A stretch of 64,000 bases of DNA from NCBI RefSeq assembly GCF_030268885.1, contig NZ_BSSA01000001.1:372001-436000 (forward strand), read 5' to 3'. How positions within the stretch are numbered: position 1 is the first letter of the stretch; each line of letters opens with the position of its first letter. This stretch comes from Kitasatospora phosalacinea. GTDB taxonomy: Bacteria > Actinomycetota > Actinomycetes > Streptomycetales > Streptomycetaceae. A model generated the notes under the pieces. That model did not search any database and was not told the DNA's origin. It was given only the letters and a program-made list of their open reading frames with translations. Shown piece by piece: positions 44,933 through 53,164 of the stretch. A program made the position numbers and the translations under genes.

Positions 44933-45319
44933 ATGGCACGCATCTTCTTCAACGGCCAGGCGATGACCGGCGGCCCGTTCCACGCCAAGGTCCACGGCCA
45001 CCTGGTCGGCCCGGCCCGCACCGCTCCCGGCTACCGCTTCTTCTCCATCCGCGACGAGTGCCCCGCCCTGCTCGCCGACCCGAGCGTCGACACCGCCGTC
45101 GAGGGCGAGCTGTACGACCTCCCGCTGGAGCACCTCCGGGACGCCGTCCTGCCCGGCGAACCGCCCGAACTGGAGCTCGGCGTCATCGAGTTGGCCGACG
45201 GCACCCCCTCGCTGTCGATGGTGCTGGCCCGCGGCCAGCTGGAACGCGGCGTCCACCGCGAGATCACCGAACACGGCGGCTGGCGCGCCTACCTGGCGAC
45301 CCTCGGCCGCGAGGCCTGA
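44933..45319 (+). CDS. Stand-alone allophanate hydrolase C-terminal-like protein (gamma-glutamylcyclotransferase fold)
   Basis: This 128-residue protein (MARIFFNGQAMTGGPFHAKV, TAPGYRFFSIRDECPALL, EGELYDLPLEHLRDAVLPGE, PPELELGVIELADGT) matches the C-terminal domain of AtzF-type allophanate hydrolases, here as a separate gene. It is 100 bp downstream of aceB with AAAGGAG before the ATG. Its chemistry is unproven. Since no ureidoglycolate lyase is seen in the island, a role in ureide or carbamate handling is a reasonable guess. Confidence 0.7.
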   Translation: MARIFFNGQAMTGGPFHAKVHGHLVGPARTAPGYRFFSIRDECPALLADPSVDTAVEGELYDLPLEHLRDAVLPGEPPELELGVIELADGTPSLSMVLARGQLERGVHREITEHGGWRAYLATLGREA

Positions 45320-45444
45320 ACGGGCCGCCGGGCGGCGGAAAAAAACAGGTGCGGGCAGGGGGCCCGTCCGGGCTAGGGTGAGCCTCGTCCGGGCCCGCCG
45401 ACCGCGAGCCCCGGACGCGCAACTCCACACAGACTGCCACCTCC

Positions 45445-45469
45445 CGGTGCGCAGGCGCCGGTTACTTCC
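45445..45469 (+). repeat. Near-copy of the Y RNA 5' segment
   Basis: This 25-bp segment (CGGTGCGCAGGCGCC then GGTTACTTCC) matches 45527-45551 at 22 of 25 positions and lies exactly 82 bp upstream. A GCCGGT / ACCGGC stem can close just after it (45457-45462 with 45482-45487). It could be a degenerate second Y RNA or part of the 5' end of the longer RNA. Confidence 0.5.
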
Positions 45470-45529
45470 TCCAACGAAACCACCGGCACCGCTTCGGATC
45501 TCGGGAGGCCACCGCGCCGGGGCGTCCGG

Positions 45530-45646
45530 TGCGCAGGCGGGGGATACTTCCGGATTCGGCGGTTCCAGGTTCGAATCCTGGTCGCCCGTGCCCGCACGGG
45601 CGGTAGCTCAACCGGACAGAGCACCGAACTTGTCACCTCCGCCGAG
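45530..45646 (+). ncRNA. yrlA: Y RNA (YrlA-like) containing a circularly permuted tRNA mimic
   Basis: Read in order, the elements are: terminal stem GGCGGGGG (45536-45543); anticodon-stem 3' strand TTCGG (45555-45559); 5-nt variable loop; T arm CCAGG-TTCGAAT-CCTGG (45565-45581); acceptor 3' strand TCGCCCG (45582-45588); loop CCCG (45591-45594); acceptor 5' strand CGGGCGG (45597-45603); TA; D arm GCTC-AACCGGACA-GAGC (45606-45622); anticodon-stem 5' strand CCGAA (45624-45628); closing strand CCTCCGCC (45636-45643). Every canonical tRNA arm is present but the order is permuted, so it cannot be an ordinary tRNA. Bacterial Y RNAs are known to mimic tRNA and to lie beside Ro60 genes; a TROVE gene starts 78 bp downstream. 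Confidence 0.8.
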
Positions 45647-45665
45647 GCGGGCCGCCCAGGCCCGC
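45647..45665 (+). terminator. Hairpin ending the Y RNA
   Basis: GCGGGCC (45647-45653) pairs perfectly with GGCCCGC (45659-45665) around a 5-nt loop, directly after the closing stem of the Y RNA. No U tract follows, so read-through into the Ro60 gene is possible. Confidence 0.55.
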
Positions 45666-45723
45666 ACGATCTCGGACGCCCCGGTCCGGCATGCCTCCCC
45701 GCAGGACGCAGGAGGACCTCCCC

Positions 45724-47325
45724 ATGGCCCGCTTCAACTTCCGCCGCTCCGCCGCCAAGGCCACCCCGGCCGCCGACGGCCCGACCTCGCCCGTGACCAC
45801 CACCGGGCGGACCGCCCCCAACCACCACGGCGGAACGGGCCACCTGCGCGACGAGAAGTCCGAACTCTTCCTGCTCGCCGTCGCCAACCTGGTCGGCCAG
45901 GACACCTTCTACGAACGCGGCGGTGCCCGCGACGACCGCTACACCGCACTCGTCCGCCACCTCGCCGTCCGCGACCCCGAGTGGACCCTCGGCCTGCTGC
46001 GCTGGCTGCGCCACGGCGCCGCGATGCGCACCGCCTCGCTGGTCGGCGCCGCCGAGTTCACCCGCGCCCGGCTCGACGCCGGGCTGCCCGGCCACTCCCG
46101 CCAGGTCGTCGACGCGGTGCTGCAGCGCCCCGACGAGCCCGGCGAACTGCTCGCCTACTGGACCTCCCGCTACGGCCGCGCCCTGCCCAAGCCGCTCAAG
46201 CGCGGCGTCGCCGACGCCGTCGCCCGGCTCTACGACGCCCGTGCCCTGCTCAAGTACGACACCGCGAGCAAGGGCTACCGCTTCGGCGACGTCCTGGAGC
46301 TGACCCACCCCGCCCCGCACCGCGACAAGCCGTGGCAGGGCGAGCTGTTCCGCTACGCGCTGGACCGCCGCCACCGCCCCGACGAGGCGCTCCCGCCCGC
46401 CGGGAACGCCGTGCTGGCCGCCCACCGCGAACTGACGGCGCTGCCCGTCGCCGAGCGCCGCGCCCTGGTCACCGGCCCCGACGGGGCCGAACGCCTGGCC
46501 GCCGCCGGAATGACCTGGGAGGCCCTGGCCGGCTGGCTGCAGGGCCCGCTGGACGCCGCCGTCTGGGAGGCCGTCATCCCCTCCATGGGCCCGATGGCGC
46601 TGGTGCGCAACCTGCGCAACTTCGACCGGGCCGAGGTCTCGGACGAGGTGGCCGCGGCCGTCGCCCGCCGGATCTCCGACCGGGGCGAGGTCAGGCGCTC
46701 GCGCCAGTTCCCGTTCCGCTACCTCGCCGCGCACCGCAACGTCCCCTCGCTGCGCTGGGGCCACGCCCTGGAACAGGCCCTGCGGCACTCGCTGGAGAAC
46801 GTGCCGGAACTGCCCGGACGCACCCTCGTCCTGGTCGACCGCTCCGGCTCGATGTTCGACCGGCCCGGGGCGCAGACCGAACTCAACCGGGCCGACACCG
46901 CAGCCGTCTTCGGCACCGCCGTCGCGCTGCGCTCCGCCGGCGCCGACCTGGTCGAATTCGGCACCACCAGCCGGAAGATCGACCTCCGGCGGGGGGACTC
47001 CCTGCTCAAGACGGTCGACCGCTTCGGCAACCTCGGCGGCACCAGCACCGCCGAAGCCGTCCGCGCCCACTACCGGGGCCACGACCGGGTGATCGTCGTC
47101 ACCGACGAACAGACCTACGGCGGCCTCCGGCACGACCCGCTGGAGACCGTCCCCGCCCACGTCCCCTGCTACACCTGGAACCTGGCGGGCTACCGCACCG
47201 GCCACGCCCCCTCCGGCACCGGCAACCGCCACACCTTCGGCGGCCTCACCGACGCCGCCTTCCGCCTCGTCCCGCTCCTGGAGGCCGGGCGGGACGCCGC
47301 CTGGCCGTGGGAGCAGCAGGACTGA
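45724..47325 (+). CDS. rsr: Ro60 orthologue: TROVE and von Willebrand factor A domain RNA-binding protein
   Basis: This 533-residue protein has a HEAT-repeat TROVE ring (about 35-350: DTFYERGGARDDRYTALVRHLA, WTLGLLRWLRHGAAMRTASL, SMGPMALVRNLRNFD, FPFRYLAAHRN) and a vWA domain (about 362-533) with the MIDAS motif DRSGSM near 372. Ro60/Rsr proteins bind Y RNAs on the outer ring surface and hold misfolded RNA ends in the ring. In Deinococcus the Y RNA tethers the ring to polynucleotide phosphorylase. AGGAGGA precedes ATG 45724. The Y RNA gene is immediately upstream. Confidence 0.92.
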   Translation: MARFNFRRSAAKATPAADGPTSPVTTTGRTAPNHHGGTGHLRDEKSELFLLAVANLVGQDTFYERGGARDDRYTALVRHLAVRDPEWTLGLLRWLRHGAAMRTASLVGAAEFTRARLDAGLPGHSRQVVDAVLQRPDEPGELLAYWTSRYGRALPKPLKRGVADAVARLYDARALLKYDTASKGYRFGDVLELTHPAPHRDKPWQGELFRYALDRRHRPDEALPPAGNAVLAAHRELTALPVAERRALVTGPDGAERLAAAGMTWEALAGWLQGPLDAAVWEAVIPSMGPMALVRNLRNFDRAEVSDEVAAAVARRISDRGEVRRSRQFPFRYLAAHRNVPSLRWGHALEQALRHSLENVPELPGRTLVLVDRSGSMFDRPGAQTELNRADTAAVFGTAVALRSAGADLVEFGTTSRKIDLRRGDSLLKTVDRFGNLGGTSTAEAVRAHYRGHDRVIVVTDEQTYGGLRHDPLETVPAHVPCYTWNLAGYRTGHAPSGTGNRHTFGGLTDAAFRLVPLLEAGRDAAWPWEQQD

Positions 47326-47343
47326 GCGGACGGCGGGGCCGGC

Positions 47344-47413
47344 GGACGACGGGGTCGGCCCCGGACCCCTCGCCGGGGGTCCGGGGCCGTGGGCCGGGGG
47401 TCCGCCGTCGTCC
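47344..47413. terminator. Nested bidirectional terminator after the Ro60 gene
   Basis: The inner stem GGCCCCGGACCCC (47357-47369) pairs with 47376-47388. The outer stem GGACGACGG (47344-47352) pairs with CCGTCGTCC (47405-47413). It lies between convergent genes. Confidence 0.7.
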
Positions 47414-47446
47414 CTGGCGGCGGACCCCCGGGGTTCGGGGGCGGGG

Positions 47447-48829
47447 TCAGCCGCGGGAGGCGAGGTCGCGGGCGGCGCGGGCGGCGGCGAGGGCGATGCG
47501 GTCCTCGTCGACGGTGGTGAGGCGGCCGTTCTCGACGACCGCGTTGCCGTTGACGAACAGGGCGGCCAGCGGGGGGAGGGCGCCCAGGACGAGGGCGGCG
47601 ACCGGGTCGGCGATCGAGGAGTGCAGGACGCCGTCGACCTTCCAGAGCGCGAGGTCGGCGAGCTTGCCCGGCTCGATCGAGCCGATCTCGTCCTGGCGGC
47701 CCAGGACGCGGGCGCCGCCCATGGTGCCCAGCCGCAGCGCCTGGCGCACCGTCAGGGCGTCGGGGCGGCCGTGCAGGCGGTTGATCAGCAGCGCGTTGCG
47801 CAGTTCGGTGCCCAGCTCGCCGGACTCGTTGGAGGCGGTGCCGTCCACGCCGAGGCCGACCGGCACGCCCGCCCTCAGCATGTCGGGGACGCGGGCGATC
47901 CCGGCCGCGAGGCGGGCGTTGGAGGACGGGCAGTGCGCGACGCCGGTGCCGGTCTCGGCGAACTTGGCGATGTCGGAGTCGTTCATGTGGACGCAGTGCG
48001 CCATCCAGACGTCCTCGCCGAGCCAGCCCGTCGACTCGAAGTAGTCGGTGGGGCCCATCCCGAACAGCTGCTTGCAGAACTCCTCCTCCTCGGCGGTCTC
48101 CGAGCCGTGGGTGTGCAGCCGCACGCCCTTGCGGCGGGCCAACTCGGCAGACTGCCGCATCAGTTCGGTGGAGACCGAGAACGGGGAGCAGGGCGCGACG
48201 GCGACCTGCAGCATCGAGCCGAACGAGGGGTCGTGCCACTTGTCGACGGCGCTCTCGGACGCGGCGAGGATCTCGTCGGTGTCCTCGACCGCGTGGTCCG
48301 GCGGCAGACCGCCGTCCTTCTTGCCGCGGTCCATCGAGCCGCGCAGCGCGGTGAACCGCAGGCCCAGCTCCTGCACGCCCGCCACCGAGGCGCCGAGCAC
48401 GTCGCCGCCGCCGCGCGGGAAGACGTAGTGGTGGTCGGAGGCGGTGGTGCAGCCCGACTTGAGCAGCGCCGCGGCGGAGCCCTGGGTGGCGGCGTGCACC
48501 AGGTCCTCGTCGATGCGTGCCCAGGTCGGGTAGAGCGCCACCAGCCAGTCGAACAGGATGTCGTCCTGGGCCAGTCCGCGGGTGATCCACTGGTAGAAGT
48601 GGTGGTGGGTGTTGACCAGGCCGGGGGTGAGCAGGTGCCCCTCGCCGTTGATCCGCCGCGCCACGTTGTCCAGCCAGGCGGGCGCGGGCCCGTCGCCGAC
48701 CGACTCGACGGTGTTGCCGAGCAGCACCACGTGGCCGCGGGCGTACTCGGTGTCGTGGGCGTCGACGGTGGCGATCGCGACGTTCTCGATCACGATCCGC
48801 CGGTCGGCGGCTGGGGGCTGGACTGCCAT
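47447..48829 (-). CDS. 8-oxoguanine/guanine deaminase-type amidohydrolase
   Basis: A 460-residue metal-dependent amidohydrolase of the TrzN/8-oxoguanine deaminase group. Metal and substrate motifs: NTHHHFYQW, LHTHGSETAEE, MAHCVHMND, AHCPSSNARL and VGLGVDGTASNE. The reaction replaces an amino group by oxygen, for example 8-oxoguanine to urate or guanine to xanthine, feeding urate into the neighbouring genes. Start ATG 48829 with AAGGAG. Its first 40 bp overlap the end of the purine permease gene, so translation is coupled. Exact base preference is inferred. Confidence 0.85.
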   Translation of the reverse strand: MAVQPPAADRRIVIENVAIATVDAHDTEYARGHVVLLGNTVESVGDGPAPAWLDNVARRINGEGHLLTPGLVNTHHHFYQWITRGLAQDDILFDWLVALYPTWARIDEDLVHAATQGSAAALLKSGCTTASDHHYVFPRGGGDVLGASVAGVQELGLRFTALRGSMDRGKKDGGLPPDHAVEDTDEILAASESAVDKWHDPSFGSMLQVAVAPCSPFSVSTELMRQSAELARRKGVRLHTHGSETAEEEEFCKQLFGMGPTDYFESTGWLGEDVWMAHCVHMNDSDIAKFAETGTGVAHCPSSNARLAAGIARVPDMLRAGVPVGLGVDGTASNESGELGTELRNALLINRLHGRPDALTVRQALRLGTMGGARVLGRQDEIGSIEPGKLADLALWKVDGVLHSSIADPVAALVLGALPPLAALFVNGNAVVENGRLTTVDEDRIALAAARAARDLASRG

Positions 48830-50199
48830 GGGGGAACTCCTTGGAGGGAACGGCCGGCGGAGCCGACGTGGTGGAACAGCAGGTTGAGCAGCACCGCGGC
48901 CAGGCAGCCGGCCGAGATGCCGGAGTGCATCAGGGTGCGGACGGCCTCCGGGAACCCGTCGTAGAAGGACGGTACGGCGATCGGGACGATCCCCACCCCG
49001 AGCGACACCGACACCAGGATGGTGTGCGAGGTGGACTCCATCCCGGCCTCCGCGAGGGTGCGGATGCCGGACGCCGCGACCGTGCCGAACAGCACGATCC
49101 CCGCGCCGCCCAGCACCGGCTGCGGCACCAGCGACACCAGCGAGCCGAGCACCGGGAACAGGCCCAGCAGCACCAGGATGCCGCCGCCCGCCGCGACCAC
49201 GTACCGGCTGCGCACCTTGGTGAGCGCCACCAGTCCGATGTTCTGGGCGAACGCGCTGCACGCGAAGCCGTTGAACACCGGGCTGACCGCGGTGGCCAGG
49301 CCGTCGGCGCGCAGGCCCGCGGCCAGGGTCGGCTCGTCGGCCTCGCGGTCGACGATCCGGCCCAGCGCCAGCATGTCGGCGGTGGACTCGGTCATCGAGA
49401 CCACCATGACGATGCACATCGACGCGATCGCCGCGGCGTCGAACTGCGGCCCGCCGAAGTGGAACGGCGAGGGCAGCGCGAACACCCGGGCGTCGCCGAC
49501 CGCGGAGAAGTCGGCCAGGCCGAGCGGGAAGGCCGCGACGGTGCCGACGGCCAGGCCGATCAGCAGCGACATCTGCTGCCAGAAGCCGCGCAGCAGCCGG
49601 TTGCCCAGCACCACGGCGGCCAGCGTGAACGCGGCCAGGCCCACCGCCTTCGCGGAGCCGTAGCCGGGCGCGCCCGGCGAGCCGCCGCGCGCCCAGTTGA
49701 CCGCGACCGGCAGCAGGGACACCCCGATGAGGGTGATCACGGTGCCCTGCACGACCGGCGGGAAGAACCTGACCAGCCGGCAGAAGTACGGCGCCGCGAG
49801 GAGGCACAGGACCCCCGCGACGATCACCGCCCCGAAGACCACCGGGAGGGCGTCCTTCGGGCCGTGCTCCTTGGCTATCGCCAGCATCGGGGCGACACCG
49901 GCGAACGAGACGCCGTTGACGAACGGGAGCCGGGCCCCGATCCGCCAGACGCCGAGGGTCTGCAGCAGGGTGGCCAGGCCCGCGGTGAACAGGCTGGCCG
50001 AGATGAGCAGGGCGAGTTCGCCGGGGCTCAGCCCGACGCCCGCGCCCACGATCAGGGGTGGGGCGACCACGCCGGCGTACATCGCGGCGACGTGCTGCAG
50101 CCCGGTGCCGAACAGCTTCGGCGGGGAGAGCACCTCGTCGACCGGGTGGGTGGTGGGAGTGGAACCGTCGTCAGTGGTGGGGGTGGTGCGGAGTGCCAT
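48790..50199 (-). CDS. NCS2-family purine (xanthine/urate) permease
   Basis: A 469-residue membrane protein with about 14 helices typical of UraA/UapA-type carriers: LQHVAAMYAGVVAPPLIVGAG, FVNGVSFAGVAPM, the acid motif MVVSMTESTADMLALG (functional Glu), and SPVFNGFACSAFAQNIGLVALTKVRSRYVV (NAT-like signature region). It takes up xanthine or urate with protons. It is 211 bp downstream of urate oxidase, separated by a hairpin, and overlaps the deaminase gene. Confidence 0.9.
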   Translation of the reverse strand: MALRTTPTTDDGSTPTTHPVDEVLSPPKLFGTGLQHVAAMYAGVVAPPLIVGAGVGLSPGELALLISASLFTAGLATLLQTLGVWRIGARLPFVNGVSFAGVAPMLAIAKEHGPKDALPVVFGAVIVAGVLCLLAAPYFCRLVRFFPPVVQGTVITLIGVSLLPVAVNWARGGSPGAPGYGSAKAVGLAAFTLAAVVLGNRLLRGFWQQMSLLIGLAVGTVAAFPLGLADFSAVGDARVFALPSPFHFGGPQFDAAAIASMCIVMVVSMTESTADMLALGRIVDREADEPTLAAGLRADGLATAVSPVFNGFACSAFAQNIGLVALTKVRSRYVVAAGGGILVLLGLFPVLGSLVSLVPQPVLGGAGIVLFGTVAASGIRTLAEAGMESTSHTILVSVSLGVGIVPIAVPSFYDGFPEAVRTLMHSGISAGCLAAVLLNLLFHHVGSAGRSLQGVPPWQSSPQPPTGGS

Positions 50200-50264
50200 G
50201 GAAGAGCCCCTTTGCTGTCCCTGGCTCTCGGCGCGACCCGGGCGCTGGAGAGGGTGGTGGTTCC

Positions 50265-50304
50265 GGCCGGAGGGCGGGACGACGGTGCAAGGGTCCCTCC
50301 GGCC
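50265..50304. terminator. Hairpin between urate oxidase and the permease
   Basis: GGCCGGAGGG (50265-50274) pairs perfectly with CCCTCCGGCC (50295-50304) around 20 nt. It may partly terminate the uraD-HIUase-uricase transcript, attenuating the permease and deaminase. Confidence 0.5.
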
Positions 50305-50410
50305 TGCTCTCCGGCTCCCGGGACCGCCGCCGTGAGGGCGGGCGCGGTCTCCGAACGGTGTGGGGGAGGGAGAGTGAAGCGCGGTGCTGCGGGTGGAGAC
50401 TGGCGGCGCG

Positions 50411-51331
50411 TCAGACCACCGGGATGACCGGGGTGACGCCCTCGCGGTGCACGGTGCCCTCGATCAGGCCGTACATCCGGTCGGCGGCGTAGTAGACCTC
50501 GTTCTCGTTCTTCAGTCCGAACGGCTCCAGGTCGACCAGGAAGTGGTGCTTGTTGGGCAGCTCCAGGCGGACCTCGTCCACCTCGGCGCGGTTGTTCAGC
50601 ACCCGGGTGCCCATCGCGTGCAGGGTCTGCTGCAGCGAGTAGGAGTAGGTCTCGGCGAAGGCCTCCAGCAGGTGGCGGCGCACCTGCTGGTACGAGCGGT
50701 TCCAGTTCGGCTCCGGCTCGCCGTCGCGGCCGTGGAAGCCGAACGCCCAGCGGGCCGTCACCTGGGTGGCCAGGATGCGGTCGTACGCCTCCTGCAGGGT
50801 GGTGTACTTGTCCTTGATGTAGCCCCAGAACTCGGAGTTGGTGGTGTTCATCACCACCAGGTCCTTGAGCCCGGAGATCACCCGGAACCGGTCGCCGTCG
50901 TACACCACCTCGGTGGTGCGCACCTCCTGGCCCTTGCGGACGAAGGAGTGGCCGACCTCCTCGGAGCCGATGAACCGGGAGGACGAGTCGGGGGTCCTGA
51001 TCCGCTCCCAGCCGTACTCCTCGATCCGGATCCGGGCCCCGTGCACCACGCCGCGCTCGGTGTCGTCGACGAAGTGCCGGGCCAGCAGGACGCCGAAGCC
51101 CTCGGCGGACTCGATGCCGTGCTCCTTGGCGAAGGCGTACACGGTGTTCTTGGTGGTGTCGGTGGGCAGGCAGTTGGCGTTCGAGCCGGTGAGGTGCACG
51201 TCCTCGAACTCGCCGCGCAGCGAGACCGAGACGTTCAGGTCCTTGATCTCGTGGCGGGTGGAATCGCGGTAGACCCGGACGATGCGGTTCTCCGCCTTGC
51301 CGTACTGGTTCTGACCGAGCACGTGGGCCAT
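50411..51331 (-). CDS. pucL: Urate oxidase (uricase)
   Basis: A 306-residue cofactor-free oxidase converting urate and O2 to 5-hydroxyisourate and H2O2. T-fold motifs: LGQNQYGKAENRIVRVYRD, the active-site Lys/Thr region LPTDTTKNTVYAFA, NTTNSEFWGY, QQTLHAMGTRVLNNRAEVDE, and LPNKHHFLVDLEPFGL near the C terminus. It is the third gene of a minus-strand unit with OHCU decarboxylase and HIU hydrolase, so all three steps from urate to allantoin are co-expressed. The catalase at 59406 may remove its peroxide. Confidence 0.95.
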   Translation of the reverse strand: MAHVLGQNQYGKAENRIVRVYRDSTRHEIKDLNVSVSLRGEFEDVHLTGSNANCLPTDTTKNTVYAFAKEHGIESAEGFGVLLARHFVDDTERGVVHGARIRIEEYGWERIRTPDSSSRFIGSEEVGHSFVRKGQEVRTTEVVYDGDRFRVISGLKDLVVMNTTNSEFWGYIKDKYTTLQEAYDRILATQVTARWAFGFHGRDGEPEPNWNRSYQQVRRHLLEAFAETYSYSLQQTLHAMGTRVLNNRAEVDEVRLELPNKHHFLVDLEPFGLKNENEVYYAADRMYGLIEGTVHREGVTPVIPVV

Positions 51332-51362
51332 GGGGTGGCTCCTAGGGTTCCGTACGGCCTAC

Positions 51363-51695
51363 CTAGCTTCCGCGGTAGACCGAGTAGCCGAACGGGTTGA
51401 GCAGCAGCGGCACGTGGTAGTGGTGCTGCGCGGGCGCGACCGTGAAGACGATCGAGACCTCGGGGAAGAACGGCTGCCCGGCCGACCCCGCGTGGTACTG
51501 CGCGGTGTCGAACAGCAGCCGGACGACCGAGCCCGCCTCCACGGCCGGCAGGTCCTTGACCCGGCCGTCGGAGTCCGTGGCGGAGGTGCCGAGCACCTGC
51601 CAGCCACCCTCGGTGTGCAGTGCCAGCTCGACCGGAACGCCCTCGGCCGGGCGGCCGAGGCTGGTGTCGAGCACATGCGTGGAGATGCCGGTCAT
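51363..51695 (-). CDS. pucM: 5-hydroxyisourate hydrolase (transthyretin-like)
   Basis: A 110-residue transthyretin-fold protein with the diagnostic N-terminal THVLDTSLGRPA (catalytic His) and C-terminal tetrapeptide YRGS. It opens 5-hydroxyisourate to OHCU. It lies between uraD and uricase in one operon, 31 bp before the uricase start. Confidence 0.95.
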   Translation of the reverse strand: MTGISTHVLDTSLGRPAEGVPVELALHTEGGWQVLGTSATDSDGRVKDLPAVEAGSVVRLLFDTAQYHAGSAGQPFFPEVSIVFTVAPAQHHYHVPLLLNPFGYSVYRGS

Positions 51696-51740
51696 GGGGT
51701 GAAGGCCTCACTGAATGGCAGGAAGTGACTGTCCGTCAAC

Positions 51741-52247
51741 TCACTGCGGTGCGTCAAGCAGTTGACTGATGCGAATGTCGTTGATCTTCCGCAGCTCGCC
51801 CCGGACGATCTCCGCCTCGGTGGCGGCGTCGTTCGGGTAGCGCTCGCGCAGCGCGGCGAGCATGCCGTCCGCGGTGCGGCCGGTCGCGCAGATCAGGAAG
51901 ACGTGGCCGAACTTGGCCTCGTAGGCGGCGTTGGCGGTGCGCAGTTCGTCCAGCACGGACGGGTCGACGCCCCGGACGCCGGCCTGCTCGCGCTCGGAGA
52001 CGGCGTCCCCCGGCTTCGGGGTGCCGATCCTGGCGTGGCCGGCCATCGCGTCGCGCAGGTCGTCCGCGGTGAGCCCCGCCATCGCCTCGGCGTTGGCGGC
52101 GAGCAGGTCCTCGCGGTCCCGCCAGGGACGGGACGCCGCGACGGCGGCGGCCCAGGCGGGGCTGGAGCAGACCTCCAGCAGGATCTCCCTCAGCTCGGAC
52201 GCGCCGGTGGCGGCCAGGGCGGAGAGGGCAGGGGGTGGCTGGGTCAC
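51741..52247 (-). CDS. uraD: OHCU decarboxylase
   Basis: A 168-residue helical protein. Key motifs are AGHARIGTPKP (catalytic His in the HxRIG element), SEREQAGV and AYEAKFGHVFLICATGR. It converts OHCU to S-allantoin, completing urate breakdown. GTG 52247 follows AGGAGGTCC; upstream in-frame sequence runs through the promoter and is not coding. First gene of the operon, with an AllR-type operator over its -35. Confidence 0.93.
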   Translation of the reverse strand: MTQPPPALSALAATGASELREILLEVCSSPAWAAAVAASRPWRDREDLLAANAEAMAGLTADDLRDAMAGHARIGTPKPGDAVSEREQAGVRGVDPSVLDELRTANAAYEAKFGHVFLICATGRTADGMLAALRERYPNDAATEAEIVRGELRKINDIRISQLLDAPQ

Positions 52248-52306
52248 GGGTGGACCTCCTGAGGGTTGGTGCCACCCGCACAAGCTAGATCGGCCGCAAC
52301 AGGCCG

Positions 52307-52322
52307 TCAACACTTTGTTGAA
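52307..52322. promoter_or_regulatory. AllR-type operator and promoter of the uraD operon
   Basis: TCAACACTTTGTTGAA, with perfect TCAACA/TGTTGA arms. On the minus strand it merges with a -35 TTGACG (52310-52305); a -10 TAGCTT (52287-52282) follows at 17 bp. The repressor would block polymerase at the -35. Confidence 0.65.
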
Positions 52323-52422
52323 CTGTTTGTGCTGACGTGGCACGGCGCCGGGCCCGGGGCCCGGCGCCGTGTGCGATCCACCAAGAGCGGCCCCGCCGGA
52401 ACGCGGGGAGCGGCCCGGCGGG

Positions 52423-52794
52423 TCAGCCCTTCTCCTGCCGGTTCAGGTAGTTGTACACCGTGAACCGGCTGACGCCGAGCGCCGACGCGACCGTCTCCAC
52501 CCCGTGGCGGACGGTGAACGCACCGCGCTCCTCCAGCAGGGCGACCACCCGCTGCTTCTCCGCGCGGTCCAGCTCGGTCAGCGGCCGCCCGTCGAACTGC
52601 CGGGTCATCTCCGCCAGCAGCCGGTCCAGCGCACTGCTCAGGTGCGGCAGCCGCACCGCGACGGCCGGCGCGCCGTCCCACTCCAGCACCACGTCCTCCG
52701 CGCGCGCCTCGGACGGGTCGAGCGCGGTCGCGCCGACCGCGGCCAGCAGCGGCTCCAGGGCGGCGGCGAGCGGGTGGTTCAAGGTCTCGCTCAC
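52423..52794 (-). CDS. DauR/YheO-type helix-turn-helix regulator
   Basis: A 123-residue protein whose C-terminal half (about 75-120: EKQRVVALLEERGAFTVRHG, VETVASALGVSRFTVYNYLNR) is the HTH found at the end of YheO/DauR regulators. The N-terminal PAS-like domain is shortened. It overlaps by four bases with the upstream thiamine-binding-like gene. Position in the purine island suggests a local co-regulator. Confidence 0.75.
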   Translation of the reverse strand: MSETLNHPLAAALEPLLAAVGATALDPSEARAEDVVLEWDGAPAVAVRLPHLSSALDRLLAEMTRQFDGRPLTELDRAEKQRVVALLEERGAFTVRHGVETVASALGVSRFTVYNYLNRQEKG

Positions 52795-53087
52795 TGCGTA
52801 TCCCCTCCTTCGGGTCCTTCCGGGCCGGGCCCCGCGGAGGGCTCGGGCTGCTCGTCCAGCACGCTGACCTGGACCGAGATCCGGCTCGCGCCCGCCGCCA
52901 GGGTCTCCCGCAGCAGGCGGGTGACGGCGGCCAGCGCCTGCTCGGCGTCGCCCTCGGCGCTGGTGCCGAACGGCCCCACCGAGACGGCGAGCCCCGCCTC
53001 GTCCACCGCGCGGCGCGCGGCCTTGGCGTGCTCGGGGAACCCGTCCAGTTCGAACGGCTCTGTCGTGAACTCCACCATCAATCGCAC
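52791..53087 (-). CDS. MTH1187/YkoF-like thiamine-binding family protein
   Basis: A 98-residue protein with the ferredoxin-like pattern of the thiamine_BP (DUF77) family: MRLMVEFTTEPFELDGFPEH, AGLAVSVGPFGTSAEGD and ISVQVSVL. Members bind thiamine or its pyrimidine. The stop overlaps the HTH gene start, so the two form an operon. Its link to purine catabolism is not clear. Confidence 0.75.
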   Translation of the reverse strand: MRLMVEFTTEPFELDGFPEHAKAARRAVDEAGLAVSVGPFGTSAEGDAEQALAAVTRLLRETLAAGASRISVQVSVLDEQPEPSAGPGPEGPEGGDTQ

Positions 53088-53164
53088 CCGCTCACCTTAT
53101 CGACCCGGTCGGCCTGGGCGATCGGACAGCAGTGCGGGAGCGGGCGGCCCGGCGTTCGGCTGCT

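Noticed and set aside
45536..45643. A functional tRNA gene
   Set aside because: The T arm precedes the D arm, the acceptor ends are joined by a short loop, and no anticodon loop is enclosed; it is a tRNA mimic, not a translatable tRNA.
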